Source: Mycogone perniciosa (lineage: Eukaryota > Ascomycota > Sordariomycetes > Hypocreales > Hypocreaceae). From it: a stretch of DNA of 64,000 bases. A program made the position numbers and the translations under genes. Under the pieces are notes generated by a model. The model had not been told where the DNA came from. It saw nothing but the letters and a program-made list of their open reading frames with translations, and did not search any database. Below, one piece after another: positions 59,008-64,000 of the stretch (positions within the stretch are counted from its first letter, which is position 1; every line of letters starts with the position of its first letter). The DNA is taken from the NCBI GenBank assembly GCA_025331125.1, contig JAOALB010000003.1:62001-126000 (forward strand). The letters are read 5' to 3'.

Positions 59008-59765
59008 GGCGGCAAGTCGGCGGCAGCGGCGCAGTATTATATATTTATTATCTCATGACATGGTTTTTGGCCCAGACGTCCGCTGGCTTAATTGCACAGC
59101 AAAGAGGCACGCGACACTTGGATGAAGATGGATCGAATCAATTGAGATGGATTATATCGGAGGATCAAGTGAGCAAGCGGTGGGCAGCGGGAAGCGCTGA
59201 AAAGGGGGGAAGATTCGAGGTGAGGGGAAAGAATCGGACTATTAAATCCACGTGGCTTTTGGGATCTCGACTATGGATTCCATGTGCCGGCTCGTCGGTC
59301 TTTGGAGGAGAGAGGGTGTGAAGTGAGTTGGTTAGTAGGGAGTATGTTTGGGTCGAAGAACTTGCCTATGGGGGAGGGGGAATCACATGTCAGAGCCAGG
59401 GATGCTATGCCAAGTAGCCCCCCAAAAGTTTCTCTGTATCTCGCACGGAGTACTATTTCTTTAATTGTACTATTAATACCGTGTACGATGTATGGAGCGC
59501 ATTGAGCGGAGAGCTATGGTTTACGCGCATTCTCTCCCGCACATACTCGTAGGTGCTGCGTGTGAGACGAGCTGCCCTCCATTCTGCGCCATGATGCGAA
59601 TTATACGTCGTGGAACGAAGGAGGCGACACAGTTTTGCGCCATACATGAATGGTTCAATCGTTGAAACGGTGCCCCGGCTCTCGTGGCTTTTACGGCCAT
59701 GTCATCGGCTCCCGAAGAAGCCATCCTCGGCACGATGTGTTGGAGCATAGCTTTATGGTGAAGAT

Positions 59766-59856
<91 letters not shown>

Positions 59857-60230
59857 CTGCTACTACGAATACTAGCACTAGATCAAAGTACGGAGTATGA
59901 CCCTGTACTCCGTACTCCGTAGATATTGACTGATAAGGCTCAATTGGCATCGAAATCCTCCGGGCGGGTCCAATGCCTCGGGAGTCCCCGCTCTTCTCCA
60001 CCGCTTCGGATCGAAGATGCAACTCCGAAACATACCGCATATGCAATACTACTCCCTCTCACTGTCTCACCGTTGTCTCCATGAAGGTATCATCCATACC
60101 TTTTACCGAATGGAAGTACTTCGTACATACATCGATCCATTATCTCTAGCTTGGTGTATATTCAGTCCTTTTGCTCCCATACGACACAGAAACCTTACCG
60201 ATATAGTCAATTCACTGCCCATCATCTATC
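59008..60230. other. divergent intergenic region with compound microsatellite
   Basis: No gene is recognised. It holds an (AGC)15(AGT)15 microsatellite (59766-59855) and three TACGGAGTA/TACTCCGTA copies at 59889, 59906 and 59913, between the membrane-protein gene and the TatD-type gene. Confidence 0.6.
59766..59855. repeat. compound microsatellite (AGC)15(AGT)15
   Basis: 45 bp of AGC units run directly into 45 bp of AGT units with no interruption. It is intergenic, about 375 bp upstream of the TatD-type start codon. The stretch is open in several frames but is not a gene. Confidence 0.9.
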
Positions 60231-61442
60231 ATGTGTCAACACTACGAACAAGGCCAAGCCAGCACCAAATCCTCCCGCAACGAGGATTTCCCCTGGCACG
60301 TAGGCATCTTCGACGCCCACTGCCACCCCACAGACACCATGTCCTCTGTGGCTTGCCTCTCCAGCATGCGTGCCGCAACGCTGGCCATCATGGCCACACG
60401 TTCACAAGATCAGCACCTCGTTGCCGACGTAGCAACCTCATACGGGTCTTCCAAAGTTGTTCCGTCGTTCGGCTGGCATCCCTGGTTCTCATACCAACTC
60501 TACGACGATTCCTCTCCAGAGCCAACGTATAAGCCCAGTGATGCTGGTGACAGGGACGCTCTCGCCGGAGAAGCACACTATCAATCCGTCCTCGCTCCAT
60601 CCCCCCAGGACCCGGAATTTCTCTCCTCCCTGCCCATCCCAACACCCCTTTCATCCTTCGTCTCTTCCACTCGAAAACGGCTCGAGGCGTTTCCCCACGC
60701 CCTAGTCGGCGAGATCGGACTCGACAAGGCCTTCCGCCTGCCACAGCAGTGGGATATCTCGGATGCCTCCACACGAGATGACTCACTTACCCCTGGTGGT
60801 CGTGAGGGCCGGTTACTAAGCCCCTATCGCGTACGTATACAGCACCAGCAAGTCATCATGAAAGCGCAATTACAGCTCGCTGGCGAAGTAGGCCGTCCCG
60901 TCAGTGTCCATGGAGTTCAGGCCCACGGCGTTCTCTATGACACTGTATCAGCATGCTGGAAAGGCCACGAATGCAAGGTTCTATCCCGTCGGGAGAAGAG
61001 AATGGTTGCGCCCGGGGCTGAAGGCTCCTCAGATGAGGGCTCTAATGACGAGGACGAGGACGAGGACGAAGCAGAGCCCACCCGCAGCAGGAAACCCGTC
61101 GAGAGCAAGCCCTTTCCGCCGAGGATATGCCTTCATTCCTACAGTGGCGGCGTCGAAATGCTATCGCGGTGGCTACACCCTTCCGTACCATCCAAAGTCT
61201 TTGTCTCCTTTTCCACAGCGGTCAACTTGGGCACAGATGGTGGTAAAGCCAAACTGGCTGATATCATCCGTATAGTACCTGATGATAGAATCCTAGTCGA
61301 AAGTGACCTACACATGGCAGGAGAAGACATGGAGGCCGCATTGGAAGACATGTACTGCCTGGTATGCGAGATCAAAGGGTGGGACCTCGAAAATGGAGCG
61401 AGGAGGATAGGGAAGAACTTTAACAAGTTTATATATGGATGA
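60231..61442 (+). CDS. TatD-family metallohydrolase, Scn1-like
   Basis: Predicted metal-dependent hydrolase of the TatD DNase family, closest to the Cut9-interacting protein Scn1 of fission yeast. A single exon of 403 residues. Metal ligands are all visible: FDAHCHPTD (His30, His32), the Glu of LVGEIGLD near 161, HGVQAHG, the His of ICLHSYSGG and the Asp of VESDLH. The barrel is interrupted by an acidic, probably disordered insert at about 265-290 (EGSSDEGSNDEDEDEDEAE), common in fungal members. The C-terminus GWDLENGARRIGKNFNKFIYG is typical. Function in fungi is not well settled: nuclease activity by family, a link to the cell cycle through the fission-yeast interaction. The ATG is the first of the frame. 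Confidence 0.9.
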   Translation: MCQHYEQGQASTKSSRNEDFPWHVGIFDAHCHPTDTMSSVACLSSMRAATLAIMATRSQDQHLVADVATSYGSSKVVPSFGWHPWFSYQLYDDSSPEPTYKPSDAGDRDALAGEAHYQSVLAPSPQDPEFLSSLPIPTPLSSFVSSTRKRLEAFPHALVGEIGLDKAFRLPQQWDISDASTRDDSLTPGGREGRLLSPYRVRIQHQQVIMKAQLQLAGEVGRPVSVHGVQAHGVLYDTVSACWKGHECKVLSRREKRMVAPGAEGSSDEGSNDEDEDEDEAEPTRSRKPVESKPFPPRICLHSYSGGVEMLSRWLHPSVPSKVFVSFSTAVNLGTDGGKAKLADIIRIVPDDRILVESDLHMAGEDMEAALEDMYCLVCEIKGWDLENGARRIGKNFNKFIYG

Positions 61443-61804
61443 AGGAGCGACTGGCAATTCTAATGAATTGTTCTATGTTGCTCCATACCATATATTAACA
61501 TGACAAAAAGGGAAATTTATATTAGTAGTAGACAGATTTCTAAGCGTTACATGGCCGCGCCAGGCATTATGGTGTCAGAATCCAACCGTGACAAAAATGA
61601 TCAATCCCAGCGCTCCCCATTGTTTGTTTTGGTTTCCCCATATAGATCCAATTAAACCAAGCACCTGACTCCCTGCAAAATCAATGACAAAGGAAATGGT
61701 ATCACACTGTGTCGTATCATGGCTGATATGCTTCTTTATCTCTCCCATTACCCTCCCCTTATCTTTGTCATTTCACACTTGAGGCGTGCCTTCCGGGCTG
61801 GCCG
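61443..61804. other. convergent 3' flanks, no gene
   Basis: Short region between two convergent stop codons; nothing is recognised. Confidence 0.6.
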
Positions 61805-63295
61805 CTATGAAGTGGTATTCCGTGTATTTTGAGGGCCGCTGTAAGCTGGAAGGATGTTGTCGTCAGGGATGGACCCGAGATGCCTGGGCGGCTGAGATTT
61901 CTTCAACATCCTCCCTTCCTCCATGGTTGTCAGATCGTCCACCAAGCTGGCAGCCTCCTTGAAGCCTGCAATCTCCTCCTCCATAGTTGTCTGTAGCGGC
62001 AAGTATGTTGAAGCCGGCTTCTCGCTATAGTCGCATTGGGAGATGTTCTGTGATTTATATCTCCTGTGTCGTCCCCCAACCTGGTGACGAATACAGCGTA
62101 GGATATAGTAGAATAAGAAGCCGAACGTAAGAGCGGACTCGGCAACGATTAGAAGGAGGGGGATGCGATTGACAGGCTGTGCAACTCGTTAGCCCTGGAG
62201 AACATCAAAATTGTTAGAGTATACTTACCCTTCGGTGACGATGTGAATGCCTAGGAAGATCATTGTAAGCCTCGTAGTCGTCATAATTTCTAACGTTATC
62301 GTCGTTATGGTGCCCCCCTTTGTCGTCTGGTTTTTTGTCCTCGACGCCATCATTATCCTCGTCATCGCCGTGATTTCCGTTATCATCCGTGCATCCAACG
62401 ACAGCCTTCCACCGATCTTCGACAGTATTGCAGAGATTCCAGTGCGCAACCTTGGCCTTATCCGAAAAGGTTCGGAACACGCACTGTAAATCCTTACACT
62501 CGGCTGCCGATGGTAAGGGCTTGAGTGCAAGCTTCTTCATGATTTCGATCTCCGTATCCTCAAGCAGGCTCTCAAGGTCATTAATCTCGCTGCTCAGCAA
62601 CTGAATCTTATCCTTTATCTGCTCCTTTAATTCGCCCTCCTCTGAGGTGTGAAGCATTGACTCATCTCCGACCTGTAAGACTTTAACCTTGTGCCCCTTT
62701 TGCTGGAATCTGACGAAGAAGCTGGTCTCAGGAACGGCTTTTCCATCAAAAGACATTATCGTCATGGCCAAGTTTTGGTCCCAAGGCACGTCCCGGCGTT
62801 CGTTGCAGGTAAAGCTCCAGTTGGCAGTAACGGCAGGCCCGGATGTAGAGGCAAATGTTCCCTGGCCAGCACCGGTGTCGTCTTGAGATAGCAGGTAGCC
62901 ATCGATTCTTACTTTGGCAGTGTCACAGGCTTGCTCTGACTCTTGGATGTCCATACGAAAGACCTTGGGGACGTGATGTAAGTACACAATGAAGCAAGTG
63001 AGGGCAGTTGGGCAGAAATACCACAGTTTTGCTCGTGTTCTTTGTGACCCCAACATCAACTGCGACACTGAAGGAATTGTCGATCGGCGAGGCTATTCAT
63101 ATTGGGAGATGGTCAGTTATTTCAGTTACACCAACGCCAATACACGGAGGGAGTGCAAAGTATATGAACCGGATATACGATGCCATCGTTATGTCGGAGT
63201 AGATATTGGGAATAATACGTACCATCAACAGTAGCCCTCGCCAACACGGCTGTTGGCACCAGCAGGAGTGCTGCCGCCGTAGTGAAGCCACGCAT
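61805..63295 (-). CDS. predicted type I membrane protein, unknown function
   Basis: Assembled from four exons, 63295-63223, 63092-63022, 62963-62229 and 62176-61805, giving 416 residues. It starts with a signal peptide (MRGFTTAAALLLVPTAVLA). The outside part has FSVAVDVGVTKNTSKTVVFRMDIQESEQACDTAKV, joined across intron 2, and several Cys (SFTCNERR; CKDLQC). A coiled coil lies at about 155-195 (ELKEQIKDKIQLLSSEINDL). An Asp/His-rich, disordered stretch at 245-290 precedes one membrane segment near 297-320 (LLLIVAESALTFGFLFYYIL) and a cytoplasmic tail of about 95 residues. The intron 2 acceptor is CAAG rather than YAG, so this junction is the weakest; it was chosen because it restores a continuous TVVFRMD strand. 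I do not know the function; a cell-surface or ER role fits the topology. Confidence 0.7.
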
Positions 63296-64000
63296 TGTAG
63301 AAACTTGACTCGTAAAGGCAGGACGGACGAAAGGGTTTGTGGGGCAATTAATAAACAAAAAGAAAAATATAGTTTATTAGTACGCGTGTGTGTCCGGAAT
63401 GGAGGTTGCGAATTCCAGGTCAGAAAAATCAAATGTTTTGTTATCAACAGTATGGAGCTTCGAGGCCGGATGGGTTGGGAAACAAGAGAGGGGAGCTTGA
63501 GGAGTGAGTCAACAACAAGAAGGAGAAGGAGAAGAAGAAGGAGAAGAAGAAGAGGGACTACGTAGGCGCTTCGAGGCCGCATCACGATGCGTCTTCTCTC
63601 CACGGATACGACTTCTAATACGGAGAATACCTATCTATGTACATACTATATCTCCGTACCTCCGTTCGAGGCGCAGGCGGACCAGGCTAGGCCAGAGTAA
63701 GGCACAGAAGGGAGAGCGCGTTCTCATGCAACCTCTTCTTGTTGTGACTCTGATTTGTCCGCCTATAAGCAACATGCGAGTACGTGATCCGTGGTTAAGG
63801 TACCCGGCAGATGGATCATAATCAGACCAGCATTCATCACCCTTTCTGCTGCTCTCTGTCGAGACACAGGAAGAAGCTTTATGGGTCAGAGGGCGACGCA
63901 ATGCATAATACCACTATTCGTCCGCCCTCGTCTCCATGTTGATACCGCGTGCTGGTCCGGGGCACGTATAAGCCAATAAACATCGAGGAGCTGACGAGTC
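63296..64000. other. right edge, no gene recognised
   Basis: Upstream of the type I membrane protein. A purine-rich GAA/GGA tract at about 63518-63555 and otherwise short frames. The window ends in unannotated sequence. Confidence 0.5.

Noticed and set aside
59650..59922. Frames of poly-Ala/Val or poly-Leu
   Set aside because: Produced entirely by the AGC/AGT microsatellite.

Overview
The window is genomic DNA of a filamentous ascomycete (Pezizomycotina). It has split genes with short introns (about 50-80 nt, GT...YAG, CTAAC-type branch points), three fungal Zn2Cys6 regulators, a divergent FAS1/FAS2 pair and a fungal septin. The xyr1 product can be followed end to end and matches the Trichoderma-type Xyr1 family, so I favour Sordariomycetes, order Hypocreales. 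The genus cannot be fixed from the sequence. I recognise no bacterial operon, CRISPR array, rRNA, tRNA or intact transposon.

Layout, left to right. 0.3-2.0 kb: mitochondrial ribosomal protein uS4m (+). 3.7-6.4 kb: NIT4/NirA-type Zn2Cys6 regulator (+). 6.4-12.2 kb: a 5.8 kb stretch without a convincing gene, ending at the xylanase/cellulase regulator xyr1 (+, 12.2-15.1 kb). 16.5-17.4 kb: bZIP-like protein (+). 17.7-19.2 kb: guanine deaminase (-). 19.8-26.2 kb: fatty acid synthase beta (-), divergent across 2.6 kb from fatty acid synthase alpha (+, 28.8-34.5 kb). 35.1-35.7 kb: LSm4 (-), divergent from a probable mitochondrial helical-repeat protein (+, 35.9-37.8 kb). 39.5-41.3 kb: DHA1-type MFS transporter (+). 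41.9-45.5 kb: unusually long regulator with its Zn2Cys6 cluster in mid-protein (-). 45.9-47.9 kb: Ku70 (-), divergent from mitochondrial ferrochelatase (+, 48.4-49.7 kb). 52.6-54.8 kb: Cdc3/AspB septin (+). 56.0-56.7 kb: FIS1 (-), divergent from the kinetochore subunit SPC24 (+, 57.2-57.8 kb). 58.3-59.0 kb: membrane protein of unknown function (-). 60.2-61.4 kb: TatD/Scn1-type metallohydrolase (+). 61.8-63.3 kb: predicted type I membrane protein of unknown function (-).

Most genes are unrelated housekeeping genes. The one clear functional unit is FAS1/FAS2, which together encode the whole cytosolic type I fatty acid synthase and share one long intergenic region. Ku70/ferrochelatase, LSm4/helical-repeat protein and FIS1/SPC24 are also divergent pairs, but with no evident pathway link.

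The points most worth a second look are these: a 9-mer, TACGGAGTA/TACTCCGTA, seen about 23 times and almost only between genes; an open frame with a strong start context inside the long first septin intron, which may be an alternative first exon; coding exons of 3 and 4 nt at the start codons of LSm4 and the septin; the mid-protein zinc-cluster regulator; two perfect hairpins with 9-nt loops upstream of genes; and a compound AGC/AGT microsatellite. Exon borders were worked out by hand from splice signals and family continuity and have not been tested against transcripts.
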